Source of the DNA: Arthrobacter hankyongi
GTDB taxonomy: Bacteria; Actinomycetota; Actinomycetes; Actinomycetales; Micrococcaceae
NCBI RefSeq assembly: GCF_022012395.1
Contig: NZ_JAKLTQ010000014.1
Location: 1-64,000 of the forward strand
Direction: 5' to 3'
DNA length: 64,000 nt
This document shows, piece by piece, positions 34,688 through 43,123 of the stretch. How positions within the stretch are numbered: the first letter of the stretch is position 1; each line of letters opens with the position of its first letter. Under the pieces are notes generated by a model. It did no database searches. It was not told where the DNA came from and saw only the letters and a list, made by a program, of their open reading frames with translations. The translations under genes were made by a program, and so were the position numbers.

Positions 34688-36024
34688 ACATCACTGCCGG
34701 AACCAAGGCCCGCAAATCCACCCCCGCCGAGCCGGAGACCCTCGATCCCGAGGAGCTGATGAGCCGCGACGAACTGGAGGCCCTGCAGCTGCAGCGCCTG
34801 CAGCACACTGTGGCGTACGCGTACGAGCGGGTGCCGATGTACAAGCAGAAGTTCGACGACGCCGGCGTGCACCCGTCGGACCTGAAGGAACTGGCCGATC
34901 TGGGCAAGTTCCCCTACACCGACAAGGAAGACCTGCGCCAGAATTACCCGTTCGGGATGTTCGCCGTGCCGCAGCAGGAAGTGGCCCGCATCCATGCCTC
35001 CTCCGGCACCACCGGCCGGGCCACCGTCGTCGGCTACACCAAGGGCGACCTGGAGCGCTGGGAAACCCTCTTCGCCCGCTCGCTGCGCGCCTCCGGCGTC
35101 AAGCGCGGCTGGAAGGTCCACAACGCCTACGGCTACGGCCTGTTCACCGGCGGCCTGGGCGCCCACTACGGCGCCGAGAAGCTCGGCTGCACCGTGATCC
35201 CGATGTCCGGCGGCCAGACCGAGAAGCAGATCCAGCTGATCCAGGACTTCGAGCCGGACGCGATCCTGTGCACCCCGACCTACCTGCTGACCATCGTGGA
35301 CGCAATGGAACAGCGCGGCATCGACCCGGCCGGCACCTCGCTGAAGGTCGCGGTACTCGGCGCCGAGCCTTGGACCGAGGAGATGCGCCACGAGCTCGAA
35401 ACCAAGCTCGACATCGACGCCTGCGACATCTACGGCCTCTCCGAGGTCATGGGCCCGGGCGTGGCCGGCGAGTGCATCGACTACAAGGACGGTTCAACCA
35501 TCTGGGAGGACCACTTCCGCCCCGAGATCGTCGACCCGCTGACCAACACCGTGCTGCCTGACGGGGAGCCCGGCGAACTGGTCTTCACCTCGCTGACCAA
35601 GGAGGCCATGCCGGTCATCCGCTACCGCACCCACGACCTGACCCGGCTGCTGCCGGGCACCGGGCGGCCGAACATGCGCCGGATCGGACGGATCACCGGC
35701 CGGTCCGACGACATGATCATCCTGCGCGGGGTGAACCTGTTCCCGACCCAGATCGAGGAGATCGCGCTGCGGATCCCGGGCCTGAGCCCGCACTTCGTGC
35801 TCGAGATCACCCGCCCGCACCGGATGGACGAGCTGACCGTGAAGATCGAACGGCGGGAGGACTGCAGCACCGAAACCGCCGCCGCGGCCGCCAAGGACCT
35901 GCAGAAGCAGATCAAGATCCATGTCGGCTCCTCCTGCCGGATCGAGATCGCCGAACCCGGCACCCTGGCCCGCTCCAGCGGCAAGCTCCGCCGCATCTAC
36001 GACCTGCGCAACCAGGGAGCGTAG
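34684..36024 (+). CDS. paaK: phenylacetate--CoA ligase
   Basis: A 446-residue adenylate-forming enzyme that activates phenylacetate to its CoA thioester, the entry step of the pathway. It shows RIHASSGTTGRATVVGYTKGD (P-loop-like), YGYGLFTGGLGAHYGAEKLGC, GLSEVMGPGVAGEC, RYRTHDLTRLLPGTGRPNMRRIGRITGRSDDMIILRGVNLFPTQIEE and the C-terminal SSGKLRRIYDLR with the catalytic Lys. Length matches the family. Confidence 0.96.
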   Translation: MNITAGTKARKSTPAEPETLDPEELMSRDELEALQLQRLQHTVAYAYERVPMYKQKFDDAGVHPSDLKELADLGKFPYTDKEDLRQNYPFGMFAVPQQEVARIHASSGTTGRATVVGYTKGDLERWETLFARSLRASGVKRGWKVHNAYGYGLFTGGLGAHYGAEKLGCTVIPMSGGQTEKQIQLIQDFEPDAILCTPTYLLTIVDAMEQRGIDPAGTSLKVAVLGAEPWTEEMRHELETKLDIDACDIYGLSEVMGPGVAGECIDYKDGSTIWEDHFRPEIVDPLTNTVLPDGEPGELVFTSLTKEAMPVIRYRTHDLTRLLPGTGRPNMRRIGRITGRSDDMIILRGVNLFPTQIEEIALRIPGLSPHFVLEITRPHRMDELTVKIERREDCSTETAAAAAKDLQKQIKIHVGSSCRIEIAEPGTLARSSGKLRRIYDLRNQGA

Positions 36025-36043
36025 CCCGGCACGGCCGTGCCTA

Positions 36044-36060
36044 TCCGACCGAACGTTCGT
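36044..36060. promoter_or_regulatory. PaaR-type operator before paaR
   Basis: TCCGACCGAACGTTCGT shares CCGACCG-NN-CGTTC with the paaA, paaZ and paaJ sites. It lies in the 51-bp gap between paaK and paaR, 15 bp before the paaR start, and suggests autoregulation. Confidence 0.65.
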
Positions 36061-36075
36061 GGAAGAATGAAAGCC

Positions 36076-36705
36076 ATGCCTACCTCGAAGATCCCAGAGA
36101 CCGCACGCCGCGGCCGGCCCGGCTACGACCAGCAGTCCGTGCTGAGCGTGGCGGTCACGGTCTTCAACAAGCATGGCTACGAGGCCACCTCGATGGGGAT
36201 CCTGGCCGAAAACCTGGGCATCTCCAAGAGCGCCATCTACCACCATGTTCCGTCCAAGGGGGACCTGCTGCGGCTGGCCCTGGACGAGGCGCTGGATTCG
36301 CTCGAAGCCATCCTGGAGCAGCCCGGCGCCTCGTCCGGACGGGCCGACGCACGGCTGGAGTACGTCCTGCGCAGCACCATCCGGGTGCTGACCGAGAAGC
36401 TGCCCTACGTGACCCTGCTGCTGCGGCTTCGCGGCAACACGGAGATCGAGCGCAGCGCCCTGGAGCGCAGGCGCGCCTTCGACCGGCAGGTGGCCGACCT
36501 GGTGGAGGCGGCCCGGGCCGAGGGCTCGCTGCGCAGCGACATCGATCCGCGGACCACCACGCGGCTGCTCTTCGGTACCATCAACTCGATCGTGGAGTGG
36601 TACAAGCCCGGCGGCAAGCTGACCGCTGAGAAGCTCGCGGACGACATGCTGAGCATGATCTTCGACGGGCTGCACCTGCCGACGGCGGCCCGCATCCTGG
36701 CCTGA
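36076..36705 (+). CDS. paaR: TetR-family regulator of phenylacetate genes
   Basis: A 209-residue TetR protein. The N-terminal DNA-binding domain (about 10-60) has SVAVTVFNKHGYEATSMGILAENLGISKSAIYHHVPSKGDLLRLAL. The remaining helices form the ligand-binding and dimerisation domain. PaaR regulators respond to phenylacetyl-CoA. ATG 36076 has GGAAG ten bases upstream; ATG 36067 is an alternative. Its position inside the island and the repeated operator motif before every paa transcript support the assignment, which is still by context. Confidence 0.87.
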   Translation: MPTSKIPETARRGRPGYDQQSVLSVAVTVFNKHGYEATSMGILAENLGISKSAIYHHVPSKGDLLRLALDEALDSLEAILEQPGASSGRADARLEYVLRSTIRVLTEKLPYVTLLLRLRGNTEIERSALERRRAFDRQVADLVEAARAEGSLRSDIDPRTTTRLLFGTINSIVEWYKPGGKLTAEKLADDMLSMIFDGLHLPTAARILA

Positions 36706-36739
36706 CCCCGCCCGCATCCCGCCCCTCCCTCGGGTCGAT

Positions 36740-36783
36740 GTACACAGCAAGGGCGGCCCCGCGGGGCCGCCCTTGCTGTGTAC
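36740..36783. terminator. 44-bp perfect palindrome, bidirectional terminator
   Basis: Bases 36740-36783 read the same on both strands, from GTACACAGCAAGGGCGGCCCC through a central GC. It lies between convergent paaR and paaZ and ends ten bases before the paaZ stop. No U-run is present. Confidence 0.85.
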
Positions 36784-36793
36784 CGGGCTCCTG

Positions 36794-38866
36794 CTACTTG
36801 GCCACGAGGGTCAGCACGTCGTAGGTGGCGACGATCTCGTCATTCTGGTTCGTCAGCACGGTATCCCAGGCGACCTCGCCGTATTCGTCCGTCTCGCGCG
36901 GGGTGATCTTCTTGGCGGTGATCGTCACGCGGATGGAGTCGCCCGCGGCCACCGGGGTGATGAAGCGCGCGTCATCCAGCCCGTAGTTGGCCAGCACCGG
37001 TCCCGGCTCGGGCGAGACGAACAACCCGGCGGCCCAGGACAGCAGCAGGTAGCCGTGGGCGACAATTCCGGGGAAGAACGGATTGGCGGCGGCCGCTTCC
37101 TGGTTGGTGTGGGCGTAGAAGGTATCCCCGGTCTCGTTCGCGAACGCGGTGATGTCCTTGAGCGTGACCTGGCGCAGTTCGGACCGGAAGGCATCGCCGA
37201 TCTTCAGCTCGTAGAGGCTCTTGCGGAAGGGATGCACGTCGCCGAAGTTCTGGTCCGCGCCCGTGTGCCAGACGCCGGTGACGGCAGTGAGCATATTGGG
37301 CGAGCCCTGGATCGCGGTGCGCTGCATGTGGTGCAGCACCGAGCGGATACCGCCCAGCTCCTCGCCGCCGCCGGCCCGGCCGGGGCCGCCGTGGATCAGG
37401 TGCGGCACCGGTGAGCCGTGGCCGGTGGAGGTTTTGGCGTCCTCGCGGTTGAGCACCAGCACGCGGCCGTGGTGCGCCGCGATGCCGGTGACCAGCTGCT
37501 GGGCCACGGCAGGGTCATTGGTGGCCACGGTGGCCACCAGTGACCCGGCGCCCTTGGCCGCCAGCCGGACGGCGTCGTCGAGGTCCTCGTAGCCGATGAC
37601 GGAGGACACCGGGCCGAAGGCCTCCAGCGAATGCACCGCGTCGGCATCCGCATCGGCCCAAGTGAGCAGGAGAGGCGACATAAAGGCCCCGTCCTCGACG
37701 ACGCCGACGGCGCCGTCCGCCTGCTTGGCCTGGGGCGAATCCAGCGTGCCGTAGGCCAGTTCGCCGCCGGCGTCCAGCATCGACTGCACCGCAGCGCGCA
37801 CGTCCGCCAGCTGCTCCAGCGAGGCGAGCGCACCCATGGTCACCCCTTCGGCCCGGGGATCGCCGACGACGACGCGTTCGTTGATCCGGGCGCCGACGGC
37901 GGCGACGACGTCGTCCACCACCGCGCGGGGCACGATCGCACGTCGGATGGAGGTGCACTTCTGCCCGGCCTTGGCCGTCATCTCAGTGACCAGCGACTTC
38001 ACGAAGGCGTCGAACTCGGGGGTGCCGGGAACCGCGTCCGGACCCAGGATCGCCGCATTGAGCGAGTCCGCCTCGGAGGTGAAGCGGACCCCGCCGCGGG
38101 CCACGTTCGGATGGGCCTTGAGCATGTTGGCGGTGCCGGCCGAGCCGGTGAAGGATACCGCGTCGCGGTAGTCCAGATGGTCCAGCAGGTCCCGGGCGGA
38201 GCCGGAGACCAGCTGCAGCGATCCTGCCGGCAGGATGTTGGACTCGATGATGAACTTCACCGCGGCCGCGGCCACGTATCCGGTGGGCGTGGCCGGCTTC
38301 ACGATGGTGGGCACGCCGGCGATGAAGGCCGGGGCGAACTTCTCCAGCATGCCCCAGATCGGGAAGTTGAAGGCGTTGATCTGCACTGCCACGCCCGGGA
38401 TCCGGGTATAGATGTGTTCGCCGACGAAGGAACCGTCCTTGGCGAGCCGTTCGGCCGGGCCGTCCACGATGACCTGGGCGTTGGGCAGTTCGCGCCGGCC
38501 CTTGGAACCGAAGGTGAACAGCACGCCGATGCCGCCGTCGACGTCGATCAGGTTGTCGATCTTCGTCGCCCCGGTCCGGTGCGAGAGCTCATAGAGCGCC
38601 TCGCGGCGGCCGTTGAGGTACTGGGCCAGCTCCTTGAGCTTCAGCGCCCGCTGATGGAAGGTCAGCTTTCCGAGCCCGGCCTGGCCCACGGTGCGGCCGT
38701 GCTCGACCACGGCGGCCAGGTCCAGGCCTTCGGTGCTGACCTTGGCAATGACGGCGCCGGTGCTGGCATCGCGCACGTCGGTGCCGGCCACCTCCCCCTC
38801 GGGGGTCCACCAGGCATCCTGCACAAAGCTCGGGACAATCTCGACACCAACAGCGGTAGAGGTCAT
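36794..38866 (-). CDS. paaZ: bifunctional oxepin-CoA hydrolase / semialdehyde dehydrogenase
   Basis: A 690-residue fusion. The N-terminal aldehyde dehydrogenase domain (about 1-530) has GSAGTANMLKAHP and the catalytic Cys304 in AGQKCTSIRRA. The C-terminal MaoC-type hydratase domain (about 545-690) has RQVTLKDITAFANETGDTFYAH and FFPGIVAHGYLLLSWAAGL. The hydratase opens the oxepin ring, and the dehydrogenase oxidises the resulting aldehyde. GAAAGG precedes ATG 38866. Confidence 0.95.
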   Translation of the reverse strand: MTSTAVGVEIVPSFVQDAWWTPEGEVAGTDVRDASTGAVIAKVSTEGLDLAAVVEHGRTVGQAGLGKLTFHQRALKLKELAQYLNGRREALYELSHRTGATKIDNLIDVDGGIGVLFTFGSKGRRELPNAQVIVDGPAERLAKDGSFVGEHIYTRIPGVAVQINAFNFPIWGMLEKFAPAFIAGVPTIVKPATPTGYVAAAAVKFIIESNILPAGSLQLVSGSARDLLDHLDYRDAVSFTGSAGTANMLKAHPNVARGGVRFTSEADSLNAAILGPDAVPGTPEFDAFVKSLVTEMTAKAGQKCTSIRRAIVPRAVVDDVVAAVGARINERVVVGDPRAEGVTMGALASLEQLADVRAAVQSMLDAGGELAYGTLDSPQAKQADGAVGVVEDGAFMSPLLLTWADADADAVHSLEAFGPVSSVIGYEDLDDAVRLAAKGAGSLVATVATNDPAVAQQLVTGIAAHHGRVLVLNREDAKTSTGHGSPVPHLIHGGPGRAGGGEELGGIRSVLHHMQRTAIQGSPNMLTAVTGVWHTGADQNFGDVHPFRKSLYELKIGDAFRSELRQVTLKDITAFANETGDTFYAHTNQEAAAANPFFPGIVAHGYLLLSWAAGLFVSPEPGPVLANYGLDDARFITPVAAGDSIRVTITAKKITPRETDEYGEVAWDTVLTNQNDEIVATYDVLTLVAK

Positions 38867-38961
38867 CGTTGACAGCCTTTCCTTCCCCGCCCCGGCCTAC
38901 TCACGGCCCGCGCGGTACATTCTGGACATCGAACCGGACAGACATACTGACACATACATAC

Positions 38962-38978
38962 TGAACGATCGGTCGGTA
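38962..38978. promoter_or_regulatory. PaaR-type operator in the paaZ upstream region
   Basis: TGAACGATCGGTCGGTA, the complement of TACCGACCGATCGTTCA, differs from the paaA site only in the two central bases. It lies about 95 bp before paaZ, with TAGATA/TATGTT just upstream on the minus strand as possible -10 boxes. The rest of 38867-39227 contains no recognisable gene. Confidence 0.7.
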
Positions 38979-39227
38979 ACATATCTAGCCTACATGACCG
39001 TGCCGCCGGACACAGCGGGGAGGTCCGGGAATTTCCGGCTCGCGGCATATGCCGTCAGGCGCGCCAGTATAGGCGTGGCAGGCAGACAAGTCGAGAGGCC
39101 GGAGGCCTGTAATGTGTCGGTCCCACCGGGTACCTTGGGCATATCGGCCCGTTACAGGGCCGGGCACCGGACTTTGGGGGCCGGATCCCGCGCCATCTGG
39201 CCAGCGGGCCGGGCCGGTGCCGGATGC

Positions 39228-39269
39228 GCCGGTGGCGGTGGCAGTTGGGGGATTGCCGCCGCCACCGGC
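39228..39269 (-). terminator. terminator hairpin after the phosphatase gene
   Basis: Arms GCCGGTGGCGGTGGC (39228-39242) and GCCGCCGCCACCGGC (39255-39269), complementary except for one pair, with a 12-base loop. It lies 36 bp past the stop of the tyrosine phosphatase gene and would end the paaJ-F-H transcript. Confidence 0.6.
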
Positions 39270-39304
39270 GACACCGTTTTGCCGCCGGCAGCACGACGGC
39301 GGGT

Positions 39305-39994
39305 TCAGGCCATCCGCCGGCGCAGGCACCCGATCTCCCGGGCTGTCACGCCGGCGGCCAGCAGGTAGGCTTCGGCGTCGAGCCCTTCCAGCGCGGCGAG
39401 GAACGCAGCGCGGGTGTCCGCAATCCGCTCGCGCAGCTCATCCTCGGCCAAGTACCGTTCCGTCGGGTGCGGGTACGGACTGATCCGGTGCCACTCGTTG
39501 ATGCCCCGCAGCCCCGCCACATAGTGGTCCGCATTGGCTTGGACGGTGGCTCCGGCCAGCTGCAGCAGCAGCATGGAAACCAGGCCGGTCCGGTCCCGCC
39601 CGGCGGAGCAGTTGATCACGACGGCGCCGCGGGCGGCGGCCAGTGCCCGGAACACCTCCGCGATCCGGTCCGGGAACAGGCGCAGGCAGTCCAGGTAGGA
39701 CCGCGGGTGTGCCATGTAGCGGCCGAACACCGCGTCGAACTGCTCGTGCGCGGGGTCCTCGGTGGGCCGGTGCAGGACGGTGAAACAGGCCAGGGCCTCG
39801 GGCGGCACCGCGGGATCGGTGGGCCGGCGGGTCCGTTCGCCGTCGTTGCGCAGGTCCACCAGGGTGCGCACGCCGTCGTCGTACGCCTGCTGCCAGCCGC
39901 GCACGGTCAGCCACTCCGAACGGCCCATCCGGTAGATATCACCGGCCAGCAGCCGGGCGTTGACGGCGCCTTCCCACCGCACTTCCTTCATCAC
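39305..39994 (-). CDS. tyrosine/serine phosphatase family protein in the paa operon
   Basis: A 229-residue cytosolic phosphatase. The P-loop is VVINCSAGRDRTGLVSMLLL (C-X5-R). An N-terminal segment has NARLLAGDIYRMGRSEWLT, and VRTLVDLRNDGERTRRPTD is the general 'phosphatase 3' pattern. These enzymes dephosphorylate proteins or lipids such as phosphoinositides; the substrate is unknown. GTG 39994 has GGAGG eight bases upstream, and the gene begins 16 bp after the paaH stop, so it should be co-transcribed with paaJ-F-H. No role in phenylacetate breakdown is known to me. Confidence 0.83.
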   Translation of the reverse strand: MMKEVRWEGAVNARLLAGDIYRMGRSEWLTVRGWQQAYDDGVRTLVDLRNDGERTRRPTDPAVPPEALACFTVLHRPTEDPAHEQFDAVFGRYMAHPRSYLDCLRLFPDRIAEVFRALAAARGAVVINCSAGRDRTGLVSMLLLQLAGATVQANADHYVAGLRGINEWHRISPYPHPTERYLAEDELRERIADTRAAFLAALEGLDAEAYLLAAGVTAREIGCLRRRMA

Positions 39995-40010
39995 CCGCGG
40001 TGCCTCCGGT

Positions 40011-40877
40011 TTACTGCCAGTCGAAGAAACCCTTGCCGCTCTTGCGGCCTAGTTCGCCCCGGGCCACCTTGTCGCGCAGGATCTGCGGCGGCGCGAAGCG
40101 CTCCCCCAGCGTCGAGGCCAGGTACTCCGCAATGCCCAGCCGCACGTCCAGGCCCACGATGTCGGTGGTCTTCAGCGGTCCCACCGGATGCTTGTAGCCG
40201 AGCACCATCGCGGCGTCGATATCCTCGGCCGATGCCACGCCCTCCTCGACCATCCGCATGGCCTCGAGGGCGATCGCCACCCCGAGGCGGGAGGAGGCGA
40301 AGCCCGGGGCGTCATGGACGACGACGGCGGTCTTGGCAAGTGCCTCGACCCAGGCCTTGGCGGCGGCGGCCAGCTCGGGCGACGTCTCCTGCGCCAGTAC
40401 CACCTCGACCAGCAGCGAAGCCGGGACCGGGTTGAAGAAGTGCAGGCCGCAGAAGTTCGCCGGCCGCTGCAGGGTTTCGGCCAGCTTGGCCACCGACAGC
40501 GACGACGTGTTGGTCGCCAGCCAGGCCGAGGGCGCCAACTGCTCCTCGACAGCCTTCAGCGCGGCGGATTTGAGCTCGAAGTCTTCCGGAACTGCCTCGA
40601 CCACGAGGCCGCACGAGCCGAAGTCCGCATAGTCGGTGGAGACGTCCAGCCGCTGGGCCCAGACATCCAGGTTCCCGTCGATGGCGCCGCGTTCGAGCGA
40701 CTTGGCCAGCGAACTTTCCACCCGCTCCCGGGCGCCGGCTGCTGCCTGCTCGTCGCGCTCCACGACGACGACTTCGGCGCCGGCGAGCAGGAAGGCATGG
40801 GCGATGCCCGCACCCATCCGGCCGCCGCCGAGCACGCCGACCTTCGCGGGGACTGCGGTATTTACTGTTGCGCTCAC
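40011..40877 (-). CDS. paaH: 3-hydroxyacyl-CoA dehydrogenase (3-hydroxyadipyl-CoA)
   Basis: A 288-residue NAD-dependent dehydrogenase. The Rossmann motif is VGVLGGGRMGAGIAHAFLLAGAEVVVVERD; then come LATNTSSLSVAKLAE, GLHFFNPVPASLLVEVV (catalytic His-Phe-Phe-Asn-Pro) and DAPGFASSRLGVAIALEAMRMVEEGVAS. In the pathway it oxidises 3-hydroxyadipyl-CoA. GTG 40877 overlaps the upstream TGA by four bases (GTGA). Confidence 0.9.
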   Translation of the reverse strand: MSATVNTAVPAKVGVLGGGRMGAGIAHAFLLAGAEVVVVERDEQAAAGARERVESSLAKSLERGAIDGNLDVWAQRLDVSTDYADFGSCGLVVEAVPEDFELKSAALKAVEEQLAPSAWLATNTSSLSVAKLAETLQRPANFCGLHFFNPVPASLLVEVVLAQETSPELAAAAKAWVEALAKTAVVVHDAPGFASSRLGVAIALEAMRMVEEGVASAEDIDAAMVLGYKHPVGPLKTTDIVGLDVRLGIAEYLASTLGERFAPPQILRDKVARGELGRKSGKGFFDWQ

Positions 40878-41701
40878 TGTCGGGCCTCCTGCTGGGTCTG
40901 GTCCTGGGCCGCCCGGGCGGCGGCCTTTGCGGCCTTACGGGCCGCGTTCTTGTCGAGAAAGGCCTGCATGCGGTCGAACTTGGCCTGGGATTCGAAGAGG
41001 ATGCCCTGGGCCAGCTGGTCGATCACCGGGTGCGCCTCGACGGGCGCGTGGAACACACTCTTGGTGATGCGTACCGCCAGCGGATCCTGCAGGCCGATCC
41101 GGTCCGCGAGCTCATGTGCCGCCTGCAGGAGGTCCTCGGACGGGTGGATCTCGGTGATCAGGTGGACGGCCTTGGCCTCCTCGGCACCGAGCACCTTGCC
41201 CGCGAGCAGGATCTCCTTGGCCACCGGCTCGCCGACCAGTTCGCGCAGCCGCCACGAGGCACCGGCGGCGGCCAGGATGCCCAGGCCGGTCTCCGGGTTG
41301 CCGATCTTCAGCGTCGGGGTGCCGATGCGGAAGTCCGCGGCATAGGCCAGCTCGGCCCCGCCGCCGAGCGCGTAGCCGTCCAGCGCCGCGATGACCGGCA
41401 TGGGCAGCTGGGCGATGCGCACGAAGATGCCCGAATTAATGCCCATCAGGGCGTCTTCGCGGCGGCGCTCGCGCAGCTGGGCGATGTCGGCCCCGGAGGC
41501 GAACACCCCGGCGGTGCCGGACAGGATCATGATCCGGGGCGTTTTTTCCAGCACTGCGCAGACCTCGTGCAGTTCGTCGACCATCTGCTGGTCGATGGCG
41601 TTGCGGACCTCGGGCCGGTTCAGCCGGACATGGATCCGGTCCGGCCGGTCGTCGGACTCGTCGATGAGCAGGGTCTGGAAGCTGCTGTCCAGGAAGAGCA
41701 T
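40874..41701 (-). CDS. paaF: enoyl-CoA hydratase (2,3-dehydroadipyl-CoA hydratase)
   Basis: A 275-residue crotonase-fold enzyme with both hydratase glutamates in place (GGGAELAYAADF and NPETGLGILAAAGASWRL), unlike the PaaG-type gene at 26867. The oxyanion segment is VFASGADIAQL. A Lys/Ala/Arg-rich tail ends the protein. ATG 41701 shares its A with the thiolase TGA (TGATG). The order thiolase-hydratase-dehydrogenase forms the lower beta-oxidation part of the paa pathway. Confidence 0.88.
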   Translation of the reverse strand: MLFLDSSFQTLLIDESDDRPDRIHVRLNRPEVRNAIDQQMVDELHEVCAVLEKTPRIMILSGTAGVFASGADIAQLRERRREDALMGINSGIFVRIAQLPMPVIAALDGYALGGGAELAYAADFRIGTPTLKIGNPETGLGILAAAGASWRLRELVGEPVAKEILLAGKVLGAEEAKAVHLITEIHPSEDLLQAAHELADRIGLQDPLAVRITKSVFHAPVEAHPVIDQLAQGILFESQAKFDRMQAFLDKNAARKAAKAAARAAQDQTQQEARQ

Positions 41702-42915
41702 CAGGCGAGCTCGACGATCATCGAGGTGCCCTGGCCCACGCCCACGCACATGGTGGCCAGGCCGTGCCGCGCGCCTTCGCGCTCCATCCGGCCCAGCAGC
41801 GTGATCGCGATGCGGGACCCGGAGGATCCCAGCGGATGGCCGAGCGCGATCGCCCCGCCGTCGTTGTTCACGATGCCCTGGTCGAGACCGAGCCGGCGCA
41901 TAACGGCCAGCGACTGGGTGGCGAACGCCTCGTTCAGTTCGACGGCGCCGATCGCATCCAGGGACAGGCCGGCCTTGGCCAGCACCTTCTGCGTGGCCGG
42001 CACCGGCCCGATGCCCATAACCTCGGGCGCAACGCCGGCGGAAGCACCCTCGACCACGCGGGCGCGCGGGGTCAGGCCGAACTTCTTCACGGCCGCCTCG
42101 GAGGCCACCACGATGGCGGAGGCGCCGTCGTTGAGCGAACTGGAGTTGCCCGCGGTGACGATGCCGCCGGGCTTGACCACCGGGCGCAGCCCGGCCAGCA
42201 CCTCGAGGCTGGTCCCGGGGCGCGGCCCCTCGTCCGTGTCCACCATGGTCGTCTGGCCCTTGCGGCCGTGGACGGCCACCGGCACGATTTCTTCCTTGAA
42301 CCGTCCGCCCTCGATGGCGGCGATGGCCCGTTCGTGGGAGCGGACCGCAAACGCGTCCGCATCCTCGCGGCTGATGTTATCCACCGCAGCGACCTCCTCG
42401 GCCGTCTCCGGCATGGAGTAGGTCATCTTGCCGCCGCGGGCCAGATCCCCGTGGGTGAAGTGGTGGTTGACGAAGCGCCAGCCGATCGAGGTGTCGAAGA
42501 CCTCGCCGGGCTTGGCAAAGGCCTTCGCCGGCTTCTCCATCACCCACGGCGCGCGGCTCATCGATTCCACACCACCGGCGACAACGATGTCCGCGGCGCC
42601 GGACTTGACCATCTGGGACGCCATGATGATCGCGCTCAGGCCCGAGGCGCAGAGCCGGTTCACGGTGATGCCCGGCACGTGGTCGGGGAAGCCGGCCAGC
42701 AGCCAGGCCATGCGGGCCACGTTGCGGTTCTCCTCGCCGGCACCGTTGGCGTTGCCGAGGATGACCTCTTCGACGGCGTCCGGATCGACGCCGGCCCGCA
42801 TCACGGCTTCCTTGACGGCCACTGCAGCCAGATCATCCGGGCGGACCGACGACAGTGCCCCTCCATAGCGTCCAACCGGGGTGCGCGCCCCGCCAATCAG
42901 GAATGCCTCAGCCAT
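41701..42915 (-). CDS. paaJ: 3-oxoadipyl-CoA thiolase
   Basis: A 404-residue thiolase that cleaves 3-oxoadipyl-CoA to succinyl-CoA and acetyl-CoA. The acyl-accepting Cys89 is in VNRLCASGLSAII, the catalytic His in GGAIALGHPLGSSGSR, and the second Cys390 in LATMCVGVGQG. Length and motifs match the PaaJ/PcaF group, although a general acetyl-CoA acyltransferase cannot be excluded. It heads the paaJ-F-H-phosphatase operon and has an operator-like site 65 bp upstream. Confidence 0.9.
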   Translation of the reverse strand: MAEAFLIGGARTPVGRYGGALSSVRPDDLAAVAVKEAVMRAGVDPDAVEEVILGNANGAGEENRNVARMAWLLAGFPDHVPGITVNRLCASGLSAIIMASQMVKSGAADIVVAGGVESMSRAPWVMEKPAKAFAKPGEVFDTSIGWRFVNHHFTHGDLARGGKMTYSMPETAEEVAAVDNISREDADAFAVRSHERAIAAIEGGRFKEEIVPVAVHGRKGQTTMVDTDEGPRPGTSLEVLAGLRPVVKPGGIVTAGNSSSLNDGASAIVVASEAAVKKFGLTPRARVVEGASAGVAPEVMGIGPVPATQKVLAKAGLSLDAIGAVELNEAFATQSLAVMRRLGLDQGIVNNDGGAIALGHPLGSSGSRIAITLLGRMEREGARHGLATMCVGVGQGTSMIVELA

Positions 42916-42979
42916 TGAATTTCCCTCGCGTCTGAACTTCGTAATTTGGATCGCGGAACACCGGCGCCGTAGCCGAAAT

Positions 42980-42996
42980 TACCGACCGACCGTTCT
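42980..42996. promoter_or_regulatory. PaaR-type operator before paaJ
   Basis: TACCGACCGACCGTTCT differs from the paaA site mainly in the two central bases. On the minus strand TATAGA abuts it (a likely -10), so a bound repressor would cover the transcription start. The rest of 42997-43123 holds no gene. Confidence 0.7.
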
Positions 42997-43123
42997 ATAA
43001 AGAATCCCACGGCGGGCAGGAGGGGTCAACCGAAGGCCCGGACCGGCCGTAATACCGGCGTGGCCCGCCGGGATCACCGGCACCGGACCGGACGGACAGG
43101 GCAACGCTTCGGGCGGCCGTCGA

